A DNA stretch of 64,000 nucleotides from Rhodocyclaceae bacterium (GTDB lineage Bacteria > Pseudomonadota > Gammaproteobacteria > Burkholderiales > Rhodocyclaceae): the NCBI GenBank assembly GCA_016718525.1, contig JADKDD010000002.1, positions 1,364,001-1,428,000 of the forward strand. Reading direction: 5' to 3'. A model generated the notes under the pieces. It searched no databases, was not told the DNA's origin, and was given only the letters and a program-made list of their open reading frames with translations. A program made the position numbers and the translations under genes. Positions 25,170-34,235 of the stretch are shown piece by piece (the first letter of the stretch is position 1; the number at the start of each line of letters is the position of its first letter).

Positions 25170-26132
25170 TCAGTTGGATTCGACCCCACCCCTGTCGTGC
25201 TGTTTGTACACCGCTTCAAGTCCTTTCGCCAGCGCATCAAAGACCACTCGAATCCGTGCACTCTGGCGCAACTCTCGATGCGCTGTTAGCCACACCGGCA
25301 GCGGAGGTACCATGTTTGGCGGCAGTACGGCGCGCATTTGCGGGTATTGCGAGCCGACAATTTCGGCGGTAATGCCTATTCCCAGTCCAGCCAGTGTCAT
25401 GTGCCAATCCGTAATCAAGTTGTCGCAGCGGATGGCAAAAAAGTCCCGCTCGACCGTTATCCCCATGGCACGAAAACCTTTGATCAACAAGTCGACGGTG
25501 TCGTAACCAATCCAGTCGTACTGCGTTGCATTCCGTATGTCGATGCTGCCACCGACCCGTTCCAGATAATCGACATGGGCGTACCCATTAAGTGCCATCA
25601 CGCCCAAACTTTTGGCGATCAGACCGGCCTGGTTGGGGCGCATATGGCGAACGGCAATATCGGCATGACGCTCAAGCAAGTTTTCGATGCGATTGGAAAC
25701 CAGTAACTCAATTTGGATTTCCGGGTGGGCGCGGCGCAGGGCGAGCAGAATTGATGGCAATTGATAGGTAGCGGTCATTTCGCTGGCGGTAATGCGCACC
25801 GTGCCGGCCAGTTCCTGCGATTGCCCCAGCACCTTCATCGACATCACTTGTGCGGCTACCTGCATCTGGCGCGCCGCAGGCACCAGTGTTTCACCCGCCG
25901 CAGTGAGGCGAAGGCCGCGTGCAATCCGCTCAAAAAGATTCACCCCAATTGATCGTTCCAGTTCGGCGATTTGGCGCGACAGAGTCGGCTGACTGGTCGC
26001 CAGCACGCGCGTCGCACCGCTCAGCGACCCGGCATCGACCACTGCGAGAAAGGCGCGCACCAAATTCCAGTCCAGTGCCGATGGGGCATTGGGGGCGGTC
26101 TGGCTAGTTGCAATGGCAATATATGTATTCAT
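25170..26132 (-). CDS. LysR family transcriptional regulator
   Basis: 320 residues from the ATG at 26,132; a longer frame to 26,303 would run through the divergent gene's promoter. The N-terminal winged helix-turn-helix reads LDWNLVRAFLAVVDAGSLSG, then ATSQPTLSRQIAELE. The effector-binding domain follows (AGTVRITASEMTATYQLPSI). It is divergent from an NAD(P)-binding protein with 94 bases between the starts, the usual LysR layout in which the regulator controls its neighbour. A GTATT-N8-AATAC inverted repeat (26,125-26,142) overlaps the start codon and might be an autoregulatory site. Confidence 0.92.
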   Translation of the reverse strand: MNTYIAIATSQTAPNAPSALDWNLVRAFLAVVDAGSLSGATRVLATSQPTLSRQIAELERSIGVNLFERIARGLRLTAAGETLVPAARQMQVAAQVMSMKVLGQSQELAGTVRITASEMTATYQLPSILLALRRAHPEIQIELLVSNRIENLLERHADIAVRHMRPNQAGLIAKSLGVMALNGYAHVDYLERVGGSIDIRNATQYDWIGYDTVDLLIKGFRAMGITVERDFFAIRCDNLITDWHMTLAGLGIGITAEIVGSQYPQMRAVLPPNMVPPLPVWLTAHRELRQSARIRVVFDALAKGLEAVYKQHDRGGVESN

Positions 26133-26226
26133 AATCAAATACCTTAGATTCAGATATGCGTATTGTGCCATCAAGCGCAATCGAGAAGAATCCTCCCATC
26201 GAATTTCAACTGCAGGGGGCAACACC

Positions 26227-27216
26227 ATGAACCAAACAATGTCTGCCAAACCCACCGTCTTGGTATTGGGTGCCAAAGGGCGCTTCGGCGCGGCTGCGGT
26301 CAATGCCTTCGCCGCAGCCGGGTGGCAAGTGCGCGCCCAATCGCGCCGTGACGATGCAACCTATCCGGCAGGCGTGACGGCAATAAGCGCCGATGCTATG
26401 GACAGCGCCGCACTGTGCGCAGCGGCAGAGGGTGCTGATGTGGTGATCAACGGGCTAAACCCTATCTATACCGAGTGGGAAGAACTGGCGCGTGACCTAG
26501 CCGACCACGCACTTAAAGCCGCCAAATCCAGCGGCGCACTCTTGATGTTGCCGGGCAACGTCTACAACTACGGCCGTCAAATCCCGAGCGAACTGGATCT
26601 CGATACCCCGCAGGTTGGCGACCATGCCAAAGCTCGTATTCGTATCGAGATTGAACAGCAAATGTGCGATGCGGCGCAAGATGGCGTTAGCAGTCTGGTG
26701 GTTCGCGCCGGTGATTTCTTCGGCGGCAAGGTTGGCGGTTCGTGGTTCGATCTGGTCATCGCCAAGTCGTTGAAGCAAGAGAAGTTGGTCTACCCCGGTG
26801 CGCCCGACGTGCCGCATTCGTGGTCCTATCTGCCGGACCTGGCGCAAACTTTTGTCCATCTTGCCGAGCAGCGCAGCCAGTTTGTCGGCGCCCACACCGT
26901 CCATTTCAACGGCCACACGGTAACTGGCGAAGAGCTTCACACTGAGGTCGAAGCCGTGGTCGGTCGTCCGCTCAAGCGCGCCACCATGCCATGGGGATTG
27001 GTCCGCCTCGCCGCCTGGTTCTCGCCCATGCTCGCTGCCACACTCGACATGCGCTACCTATGGCAACGCGCCCACCGCCTCAACGACCGCAGCCTGCGCC
27101 AACACTTGAACATTGTTCCTCATACCACGCTCGCGCAAGCACTTGCAATGTCGTTGAATGATCTGGGTTTGTTGCCTGCGCGGAAGGATGGTGGAACTGG
27201 TTTGGGCTCCGCTTAA
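26227..27216 (+). CDS. NAD(P)-binding atypical short-chain dehydrogenase/epimerase
   Basis: 329 residues from the ATG at 26,227. The N-terminal Rossmann motif is VLVLGAKGRFGAAAVNAFAA (GxxGxxG), followed by ADVVINGLNPIYTEWEELAR and a C-terminal substrate domain (SWSYLPDLAQTFVHLAEQ). It belongs to the extended SDR/NmrA-like group; the reaction is unknown. It is divergent from a LysR regulator, likely its controller. Confidence 0.85.
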   Translation: MNQTMSAKPTVLVLGAKGRFGAAAVNAFAAAGWQVRAQSRRDDATYPAGVTAISADAMDSAALCAAAEGADVVINGLNPIYTEWEELARDLADHALKAAKSSGALLMLPGNVYNYGRQIPSELDLDTPQVGDHAKARIRIEIEQQMCDAAQDGVSSLVVRAGDFFGGKVGGSWFDLVIAKSLKQEKLVYPGAPDVPHSWSYLPDLAQTFVHLAEQRSQFVGAHTVHFNGHTVTGEELHTEVEAVVGRPLKRATMPWGLVRLAAWFSPMLAATLDMRYLWQRAHRLNDRSLRQHLNIVPHTTLAQALAMSLNDLGLLPARKDGGTGLGSA

Positions 27217-27438
27217 AGCGAGTGCGATAACAAGCGAGCGACAATCAGTCGTCGCAGATATGTCGAACACTGTTCACTTTCAGGAGATGCGCAGATACTC
27301 GGACGTGCCTTTGCGGCAAGGGACGGACAGCTCGCTTACCGGTTGCATAGCCACTTTTTGATGCCGCTCCGCGCAATGGCGTCCGAGTGCGCTACCATGC
27401 GGATCAGTAAACGCCAATATTTCAACCGGGAGAGCGCA

Positions 27439-28050
27439 ATGAAGAAAATCGTACTCGGATTAGCTACCAGTGCAATTGTGACAACACTGGCAATGCCGGC
27501 AAGTGCTCAAGTGTACGTGGGTGCCGGATTAGGCTCATCGAGCAATCAGAACGCCAATGGCACCATCGTGACTGGTGGCGGCCCGGTGATATTTTCAATG
27601 GACACTTCCAAGACCTCATGGAAACTCCTCGCAGGTATTCAGGTGGCACCAAATTTCGGCTTTGAGGTCCAATACACCGACCTTGGCAAGCGCGACATTA
27701 CTTTGCAGCAAGGTGCGCTGGGCGCACAGGGTAGCGTTTCTGCCGAACAATACAGTTTTGCCGGCACTGGAATGTTTATGTTTTCACCTGGCTGGTTTGT
27801 TCACGGCAAGCTTGGCACCAGCACTAATTATTTGAACGGCGGGCGTTGGTGCGTCAGCGCAACTGCCTGCGTGTCTTCGGGCAAGGAAAACAACACCAGT
27901 TTGTTGTGGGGCGTTGGCCTGGGTCACCAATTCACCAAAAATTGGTCGGTCAAAGGCGGCTATGAAAACTTCGGCAAACTGATGAACGATCTCAATGGAA
28001 ATTCAGTCACCGCCAGCAACGTGGGTGTCAATGTGATTTATTCATTCTGA
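27439..28050 (+). CDS. Outer-membrane beta-barrel protein (OmpA-like/porin fold)
   Basis: 203 residues from the ATG at 27,439, with GGGAGAG upstream. Signal peptide MKKIVLGLATSAIVTTLAMPASAQ, then an eight-strand-like barrel: VYVGAGLGSSSNQN, WKLLAGIQVAPNFGFEVQYTDLG, GMFMFSPGWFVHGKLGTS, and a final NVGVNVIYSF ending in phenylalanine, the outer-membrane targeting signature. Two cysteines (WCVSATACVS) may form a disulphide loop. Function unknown. Confidence 0.87.
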   Translation: MKKIVLGLATSAIVTTLAMPASAQVYVGAGLGSSSNQNANGTIVTGGGPVIFSMDTSKTSWKLLAGIQVAPNFGFEVQYTDLGKRDITLQQGALGAQGSVSAEQYSFAGTGMFMFSPGWFVHGKLGTSTNYLNGGRWCVSATACVSSGKENNTSLLWGVGLGHQFTKNWSVKGGYENFGKLMNDLNGNSVTASNVGVNVIYSF

Positions 28051-28188
28051 TTGATCCGGGATCATAGACCGTTGCGCAGTTTTGACCGTTGAAGGTGGCA
28101 ACTTCAATCGATACGGTTCCTGGTAGGTGCAGACACAAGCTGCCAAGATCGTTTTTGATTTCGTGTGGTGGCGCGAACTTGTCAGGAT

Positions 28189-30804
28189 CTAGTACACGCC
28201 TCTGGCATTGAGAAACTCACCATAGGGCAAGTCCTGTTGGTGGATGTGCTGCACCAGCCATGCGTCGAAGAATTGAACGAACGCGGCTTTCTTTGGCGCT
28301 TTTTCCGCGAGCACTTTTTTTGAATAGGCCGAAAGCTGGGTGACCATTTCCGCATGCTGTTGGCAATGACCGTCTGCCTCTGCATAGTTGTATAAGGCCA
28401 TCAACTTTTCTTCGGCTTCAAAGTGATATCGGGTGTAGGCGATCAGCGCATCGAACGCATGAGTCAGCGCGCGACGATCAGCATCCTGATAAAGATTTTG
28501 TGCGACAACGTTGGCAATTTCGAGAATGCGCTTATGGTGCAAATCCATATGTGCAACTCGAATTGTCAGTTCGTCCCGCCAAGGCAAACCGGACGACTGA
28601 TCCAGTCCGCAGGCGATGCGTGCAGCACGTTGCTGGCAGTTTTCAAATAATTTCCAGCGCAGAATAGGCACATTCTGGAGAAACTCGCCAGGGATCTGAA
28701 CAATGGTTGTCTCGTCGACTGCTCGAATGCGGAAAAGACATGGCCCCTTGAATACCGCCGCCTCTTCACCAAAGAAATCGCGTTCCCGCAGGATATCGAC
28801 GACTTCGCGGCCGAGCAATCGTTCTGCTCGACCGGAGCGGATAATGCTAAACAACGAAATATCTTTGCCCTCGATAATCTCGCCAGCGGAAAATCGGCGC
28901 TCGGTGGCGTTGTCGATAATGTGTCCCAGTGCCGCGACTTGCAGACCATCGCCAAACAGATTGGTATTGTCCAGAAAGGAACCGAGATCTGCAGCCCGAT
29001 GCATCCTGTCCAGCAAGCCGTTGCGTTCGACCACTGTGGAGAAAAGATTGGCCGGCAAACGCATGACCCGTAAAAAGGACGATGCGCGATAGGTGTGACG
29101 GGATGGTCGCTTGTCAAGTAGCGCACTACCTCCGATGAGCGAACCAACCGACAGGCGGCCATGCAATTGGTCGCGGGTGCGAAGTTTCTCAAGATGTCCG
29201 CTGACCAGCAACATTACATCCGGCGGCACTTCACCTTCCTTCAGGATAATGGCACCCGGGTTGATCTCAATCACCGGATGGTTGAGCAGCATCCGCAAAT
29301 CGTGCAGCGGCACGCCGGGCAAATGTGCTTCCAGATAACCATAGGCAAGGTGGCGCAGCCCATCGGACTGGCCAGGGATCAAAACATTGACGCTACCGAA
29401 CGCCGCACTCGAACCAATCTCCTTTTCTTCCAAGGTCAGCTCGCTGGCGCGATGGGCCAGCAGAATTTGTGTGGATTTTTCTGTGCGAAAGTCAATCGCC
29501 GCGCCATGGATCATGCCTCCGCCGATATCGATTTTCTTCAGATCGGCGGCCACCATATAGTCTTCACGGACTTTCTCAAACGCATCGGTACTGAGCCCGG
29601 GCGCGGCGGCATCTTCAGTAACCATGCCTCTCAATATGTTGAGCGATACGATATCGGCGAAATGTGCATAGCTGCGGTAACCGTCAGCCCACAAGGTCCG
29701 AAATATCATCACATTCGACTCAACCGGATGCGGCGAGAACTTTGGCATCACTTCGAGACCTTCCACATCGTTCCACGCGTCGACGGTCAGATCGTGCACT
29801 TCGAAATAGTCTCCAAAACGCTCTTCCTCGACGCCCAACAAAGCAGCCAGTTTCTTTGCAGTGGAATCGCGCACCAGCGGCGACGCGAAATACCGGATCC
29901 GCCGACCAGCGCGCATCAGGGCAGTTAAGCCGGCAAAGTGATCGTCGTGGGCATGAGTATGAAAAATCCCGTCAACCTGGTCAATGCTGATGCCCAGCGC
30001 CGACATGGTGTCGGATAGCCGGGGACCGGCATCGATAAGGTAGATCCGGCCCTGGTGTGTGACGATGCTCGACATGCATGGTCGATTAATGTCCCAGCCG
30101 TCACCTTCGCCCGAGTGAATGACGGAAAAATATTCCGGATTGAAGCGGTGATAACCCAATGGGTAAGCGCACTGGTAATGCTCGTTGGGATGAAGATTGA
30201 TATCGACAGTGACCTTCTCACCGCGAAAAGTGAACTCGAACACGTTTGGCTGAAGACGCTGCAAGCCAACACCGTTTCCAAGCTCAATTGGCGCGTCACC
30301 CAAATACCGGGTATCAAGGAAGTCTCCGGTCGGGCGGATACGGCCAAACGCGAAGCGCAGCTTGAGGCGCATCATCATGTTCGCCTCGTCGCTGCTTGCA
30401 CCGGCGTGCATCATCTCCTCGCGAGAAACCAAGCCGTAGTTGCCGCGGTAGATGTAACGCATCTGCGAATCAACTTGCTCAGGCGAGCCAATCAGGATTG
30501 GTTTGCTGCCAGTATTGTTCGGGTGTCCGGGTACGATCAAGCCCTGTTTGTATAGCATCTGCAAAACAGGGAATTCGGCCAGATTGGCAAACTCGCCGTT
30601 CTGCAAAGCATGGTCTGACAAGAGGACTGCGTTGGGACCAGTCTCGCAGGCAACGCCATTGATCTCGGAGGGAATAATCAATCCACGCTTTGCCAGGTGC
30701 TTGACCGCATCAGCCGGGCAACCGCAAAGAACGCGCAACCCCGCCGCCGGAATTTCTATCCAGTGAATCCCGACCGCAACAGTTGATTTGTGAATTTCTT
30801 GCAT
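28189..30804 (-). CDS. Metallo-beta-lactamase fold, two cyclic-nucleotide-binding domains and a bacteriohemerythrin in one protein
   Basis: 871 residues. An N-terminal ~200-residue region is unfamiliar. An MBL-fold hydrolase domain follows (~225-450) with the HxHxDH motif in THAHDDH (His284, His286, Asp288, His289) and further metal ligands likely at SPHPVES (~358) and HFADI (~382). Two cNMP-binding beta-barrels follow (~505-600, INPGAIILKEGEVPPDVMLL; ~620-710, FSAGEIIEGKDISLFSIIRS and FGEEAAVF). The C-terminus is a hemerythrin (~745-865) with di-iron ligands His757, His794, Glu798, His813, His817, His853 and Asp858 in motifs YTRYHFEAEEKLM and HIHQQD. It reads as a soluble sensor-enzyme in which oxygen or NO at the di-iron site and a cyclic nucleotide could gate a hydrolase. 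It stands alone. Confidence 0.9.
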   Translation of the reverse strand: MQEIHKSTVAVGIHWIEIPAAGLRVLCGCPADAVKHLAKRGLIIPSEINGVACETGPNAVLLSDHALQNGEFANLAEFPVLQMLYKQGLIVPGHPNNTGSKPILIGSPEQVDSQMRYIYRGNYGLVSREEMMHAGASSDEANMMMRLKLRFAFGRIRPTGDFLDTRYLGDAPIELGNGVGLQRLQPNVFEFTFRGEKVTVDINLHPNEHYQCAYPLGYHRFNPEYFSVIHSGEGDGWDINRPCMSSIVTHQGRIYLIDAGPRLSDTMSALGISIDQVDGIFHTHAHDDHFAGLTALMRAGRRIRYFASPLVRDSTAKKLAALLGVEEERFGDYFEVHDLTVDAWNDVEGLEVMPKFSPHPVESNVMIFRTLWADGYRSYAHFADIVSLNILRGMVTEDAAAPGLSTDAFEKVREDYMVAADLKKIDIGGGMIHGAAIDFRTEKSTQILLAHRASELTLEEKEIGSSAAFGSVNVLIPGQSDGLRHLAYGYLEAHLPGVPLHDLRMLLNHPVIEINPGAIILKEGEVPPDVMLLVSGHLEKLRTRDQLHGRLSVGSLIGGSALLDKRPSRHTYRASSFLRVMRLPANLFSTVVERNGLLDRMHRAADLGSFLDNTNLFGDGLQVAALGHIIDNATERRFSAGEIIEGKDISLFSIIRSGRAERLLGREVVDILRERDFFGEEAAVFKGPCLFRIRAVDETTIVQIPGEFLQNVPILRWKLFENCQQRAARIACGLDQSSGLPWRDELTIRVAHMDLHHKRILEIANVVAQNLYQDADRRALTHAFDALIAYTRYHFEAEEKLMALYNYAEADGHCQQHAEMVTQLSAYSKKVLAEKAPKKAAFVQFFDAWLVQHIHQQDLPYGEFLNARGVY

Positions 30805-30865
30805 TGCCGCAAACAGAGAAAATGGCAGACCATTCTGCTACGAAAATCAGGCTAATGGTTAACGT

Positions 30866-30884
30866 CATTCATAAGACATGAATG
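30866..30884. promoter_or_regulatory. Inverted repeat upstream of the MBL-cNMP-hemerythrin gene
   Basis: CATTCAT-AAGAC-ATGAATG is a perfect 7-bp inverted repeat about 62 bases upstream of the start codon, in a 190-bp gap that otherwise shows nothing. It could be an operator. It is not an FNR-type TTGAT-N4-ATCAA site. Confidence 0.35.
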
Positions 30885-30994
30885 TACTCATTTTGCCGCC
30901 CAACTTCGCGCCATCGTCGCATTGAGAACAGTGCTGCGTAATCGCATCCTCACCCAAGGTATTCCGGTGAGTAGCTGGAAAGCGACCGAACAGT

Positions 30995-31528
30995 CTATTT
31001 CCCTTCAGGCAACTTGTAAGCCTCTACCTTGTCGACCGCCAAGCGATAACCGGAAGTTCCCCACGGCGACTCGGCGCGATTGAGTCCCATCGTGCCGGAA
31101 ACTGTCACCGCATCCATCGTGCGCATGTTGTCCACCGGCTTCTTTGAGACAACATGAATAATTTGATTCGCCGGTGGCGGTGGAGTGTGAATGCACGCGC
31201 CGAAGTAGGGTACCAGCAAAAACTCAGTCACCTTGTCGCCTTTCATTTCGAGCGGAATGGCGAAGCCCGAGATTTTGATTTTTGCGCCATCGAGTGAGCG
31301 TTCCGTCGGCGCATTACCCCAGGTATCTTTCATCCGTGACAGCGCTTCGGTTGCTCGTGGGTCGGAGTCTTGCAGGCTGCCCAGATTCAACGATTTGAAT
31401 TCCTTTGCCGGATCCCAGTCCTTTGGTACCAGCGATTCCCAAGTTGCGGTCTTATAAGGTTCAGCGGCTATGGCAGACGGACCGATCAAAGTGACGAAAA
31501 TGAAAATAATCGATAGTAATAAACGCAT
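30995..31528 (-). CDS. DUF3299 exported protein (zinc operon)
   Basis: 177 residues from the ATG at 31,528. Signal peptide MRLLLSIIFIFVTLIGPSAIA, then the DUF3299 core: KISGFAIPLEMKGDKVTEFL, LLVPYFGACIHTPPPPANQI, with the conserved Cys-His-Pro run. It is probably periplasmic. It is the last gene of the ZIP-ZrgA-ABC block; the same ABC/DUF2796/DUF3299 set is known in zinc-responsive, Zur-controlled operons of other proteobacteria such as Pseudomonas. Its exact role is unknown. Confidence 0.85.
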   Translation of the reverse strand: MRLLLSIIFIFVTLIGPSAIAAEPYKTATWESLVPKDWDPAKEFKSLNLGSLQDSDPRATEALSRMKDTWGNAPTERSLDGAKIKISGFAIPLEMKGDKVTEFLLVPYFGACIHTPPPPANQIIHVVSKKPVDNMRTMDAVTVSGTMGLNRAESPWGTSGYRLAVDKVEAYKLPEGK

Positions 31529-31606
31529 TTGAGGGCCTTTTGAAAGTGTTGCTAATGCTGATGGAATGGCCTGTTCGCCGGCTATACGCCGCACTCTACC
31601 CATAGT

Positions 31607-32875
31607 TCAGGTGCGTGGCGTCAAGCCATCGGCTAACGACATCCGCCAAGCGCGCCATCCGGGAACCAAACTAGCCAGCATGCCGGTAATTATGACGCCC
31701 CCAAACAAGTAAAGCTCCGATAGCGAAAGCAATCGTGGCGTCAGCAGGACACCCAGATGTTCGAGCAGCCACGGTGCGAAGATTGTGCTGACGATGGCCA
31801 GCATCGCTGCGCCGAGAACTGCACCAAGCGTCGTGACCAGCAAGCCTTCAGCGGCCAACATGATAAAAATGTCCCCCGGCCCGGCACCGAGTGCCCGCAA
31901 TATCGCCAGTTCGCGCCGGCGTTCATTGAGGCTGGCCAGCATGGTTGCCACCAGTCCGGCAAGGCCAACAATGATGACCAGCACTGACACTGCGAAGAGC
32001 GTGCGTTCAACCAAACCGATGGTTTGCCAAAGTTCGTCGAGCGCCACACCGGGCATCACGGCAAGCAGTGGTTCGCCACGAAATTCATTAACGAAACGCT
32101 GCATGCGGAACACATCTGATCGACGTTTCAGGCCAATCAGAGCGGCCGTGATTTCTTTTGGCTTCAAATCAAATTTGCTGACGAAATCCTGCGGAATCGA
32201 GAGGCCTTTGACCGGTGCACCCGCTACCCAATCGAGATGCAGCGCAGTGATCGCTTCCAGACCAACATGAATCGTGCGATCAACGGGCGTTCCAGTGACC
32301 TCCAAAATTCCGACTACCTGAAAGGGTTTGTCGCCATGCTCGAGCAAATTCGCGCTGCCCATACCGTGACTGAGGGTGATTGCATCGCCTACTTTGTAAC
32401 CGAGTTTTGCGGCTACTTCGCTACCAACCACCGCGTCAAACACCTTCGCGAACGACTCGCCGGAGCGGAACTTCAAGGATTGATGTTCGCCATAGCTGAA
32501 GCGCTCGAAGTAGGCCGGCGTGGTGCCCAGCACCGCAAAACCGCGATGTGAATCGCCCAAAGAAAGCGGCAACGCCCACTCCACCGCGGGATGTGCGGAA
32601 AGGATTTCAAAACTCTTCCAATCCACGTTATTGGTTGCCGCGCCGGCGTGAAAGACTGCGTAGAGCATAAGTTGAACGCTGCCTGTGCGGGCGCCGACGA
32701 CGAGGTCGACACCGGACACGGATTGCGTAAAACTTTGCCGCGCGTCGGCGCGCACGCGCTCGACACATAACAGTAGTGCCGTGCTAAGCATGATCGCCAC
32801 CAGAGTGACACCCAGCGTCAAGCGCCGAGCCCAAGCACTGCGGGCAGCGAGCCGGAGCAGCGGTATCGGACTCAT
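31607..32875 (-). CDS. ABC transporter permease, FtsX/MacB type
   Basis: 422 residues. One N-terminal membrane segment (LTLGVTLVAIMLSTALLL), a periplasmic domain of ~230 residues, then three C-terminal segments (LFAVSVLVIIVGLAGLVATML, MLAAEGLLVTTLGAVLGAAM, YLFGGVIITGMLASLVPGW). This is the MacB/LolC/FtsX arrangement, which works on substrates or proteins in the periplasm rather than by classical import. Its start overlaps the ATPase stop by 4 nt. It belongs to the zinc operon; the substrate is unproven. Confidence 0.9.
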   Translation of the reverse strand: MSPIPLLRLAARSAWARRLTLGVTLVAIMLSTALLLCVERVRADARQSFTQSVSGVDLVVGARTGSVQLMLYAVFHAGAATNNVDWKSFEILSAHPAVEWALPLSLGDSHRGFAVLGTTPAYFERFSYGEHQSLKFRSGESFAKVFDAVVGSEVAAKLGYKVGDAITLSHGMGSANLLEHGDKPFQVVGILEVTGTPVDRTIHVGLEAITALHLDWVAGAPVKGLSIPQDFVSKFDLKPKEITAALIGLKRRSDVFRMQRFVNEFRGEPLLAVMPGVALDELWQTIGLVERTLFAVSVLVIIVGLAGLVATMLASLNERRRELAILRALGAGPGDIFIMLAAEGLLVTTLGAVLGAAMLAIVSTIFAPWLLEHLGVLLTPRLLSLSELYLFGGVIITGMLASLVPGWRAWRMSLADGLTPRT

Positions 32876-33705
32876 GCAGGTTCCGTAGCAGCGTCAGCTT
32901 GCACTGCGAGATTGATTGTGCGCAGGTCAATGGTGCGATCGAAGTGCGATGCAAGACGCTGGTCATGGCTGACAAAAACCAACGCCGTCCTGGCGCTCCG
33001 TAAAGCGGAGATCTCGCCATGCAAAGCAACATCACCAACGGAAGATCGTTGGCCAACTTCTCTCAACAACAAGTCAATGAATATCTGCTGACGCTCTGCA
33101 TCGAGTGCCGACGTCGGCTCATCGGCGATCACCAGTTCGGGTCGTCCGATCAAGGCACGCGCCGCGGCGACACGCTGCTGTTGGCCGACGCTCAATTCAG
33201 CGGCAGGTTTCAACCAATGAGACATAGTCAGATCAAGTTGAGTCAGCAAGCGCTCGGCTTCGTCGCGCAGGCTGTGTCTGCGGCTTGCGCGGGCTTTCCG
33301 TTCGACTGAGAACGTACATGGCAGGAGGACATTGTCGATCGCCGATAGCCATGGTAAAAGGTTGAACTGTTGAAACAAAAAGCCAATATGGGCTGCACGC
33401 AAGCGGTCGCGTGCGCGAGAACTCATCGCAGTCAGTTCATTTCCCAGCACGTTCACTCGTCCTGCCTGCGGCACCGCGACACCTCCCAGGATTCCGAGCA
33501 AGGTGCTCTTGCCGCTGCCGCTCGGTCCATGCAGAAACACAGCCTCGCCCGCGGCAATTTCGAGCCGTGGAATGTCGAGGCAAAGCGCGGACTGTCCCGG
33601 CCAGCGAAACTGCAGACCGTCAAGCACAATGGCTGGAGACACGCTCATTGTTGCGGTCGGTCCATCAGTTGGTGCTGACGAGGGACTGGCCCGTTCATCG
33701 GCCAC
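32872..33705 (-). CDS. ABC transporter ATP-binding protein (LolD/MacB type)
   Basis: 277 residues. Walker A is HGPSGSGKSTLLGILGG, the signature is ELSVGQQQRVAAARALIG and Walker B is LVIADEPTSALD, followed by VFVSHDQRLASHF with the switch His. The start is uncertain: GTG at 33,705 or ATG at 33,648. The first 19 residues (ADERASPSSAPTDGPTAT) are not family sequence and are partly encoded by the dispersed repeat. The gene starts 10 bases after the ZrgA-like gene and overlaps the permease, so it is part of one operon. Confidence 0.92.
   Translation of the reverse strand: MADERASPSSAPTDGPTATMSVSPAIVLDGLQFRWPGQSALCLDIPRLEIAAGEAVFLHGPSGSGKSTLLGILGGVAVPQAGRVNVLGNELTAMSSRARDRLRAAHIGFLFQQFNLLPWLSAIDNVLLPCTFSVERKARASRRHSLRDEAERLLTQLDLTMSHWLKPAAELSVGQQQRVAAARALIGRPELVIADEPTSALDAERQQIFIDLLLREVGQRSSVGDVALHGEISALRSARTALVFVSHDQRLASHFDRTIDLRTINLAVQADAATEPA
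33665..33683 (+). repeat. Dispersed repeat, copy 5, inside the ABC ATPase gene
   Basis: TCAGTTGGTGCTGACGAGG matches the repeat; beyond it the tail differs from the other copies. On the minus strand it encodes SPSSAPTDG at the ATPase N-terminus. Confidence 0.65.
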
Positions 33706-33714
33706 ACGCTGTCT

Positions 33715-34221
33715 TTACCACGCTGCCGAAGCTTGGCCTGGAGTCATGGTCATTTTGCCTTGCCCGCTTGGCGTGGCGCGTTGCACATCAATTTTCTGCA
33801 GGCGTTTGAACTGTTTGAACAGCGTGGTCTCGAATCCCTTGAGCGCCGCGGGATTGGCGCAAATTAGTAGATATTCAGCGTCAATATCGGCGTGTCCATC
33901 GGGTTTTGGCTTACCGCCCGGGAAAGGGTCGCTAACTTGAAAGGATTCAACTCGACAGTTGGCGGCTGCAGTCGGGGTGAATAGTCCGGCAGGATTCTTG
34001 AGCGCAGCCATCATGCTTGCATACGCCAACTTTTCTTTGTCAGTACGTGCTGGACGTTCAGAGCCAATGGTGCTGTCCAGCGGCATTTCCAATCCGATAG
34101 TGAATTTGTTGCCTTCAACTGAAATATCGATTTTGGCGGACCCGTGTTGATGGGCGGGTGCAGCTATTGCTGGCAACGTAATCACCAGGACGGACAAAAC
34201 CATTGCTCGAACAATTTTCAC
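33715..34221 (-). CDS. DUF2796 / ZrgA-like zinc-uptake accessory protein
   Basis: 168 residues from a GTG with GAGGAGG upstream. Signal peptide ending ...LPAIAA, then AHQHGSAKIDISVEGNKFTI, the His-containing DUF2796 opening, and the long KEKLAYASMMAALKNPAGLF region. Members of this family (ZrgA in Vibrio) take part in zinc acquisition in the periplasm, with His/Asp-rich segments; here PDGHADIDAEY may bind metal. It lies 15 bases after the ZIP gene. Confidence 0.87.
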   Translation of the reverse strand: MKIVRAMVLSVLVITLPAIAAPAHQHGSAKIDISVEGNKFTIGLEMPLDSTIGSERPARTDKEKLAYASMMAALKNPAGLFTPTAAANCRVESFQVSDPFPGGKPKPDGHADIDAEYLLICANPAALKGFETTLFKQFKRLQKIDVQRATPSGQGKMTMTPGQASAAW

Positions 34222-34235
34222 CTGAGCCTCCTCGA

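Noticed and set aside
29161..29928. Open 255-residue frame on the plus strand inside the MBL-cNMP-hemerythrin gene
   Set aside because: It is antisense to a gene with several recognisable domains, and its own translation shows no family motif. Codon bias of the real gene explains it.
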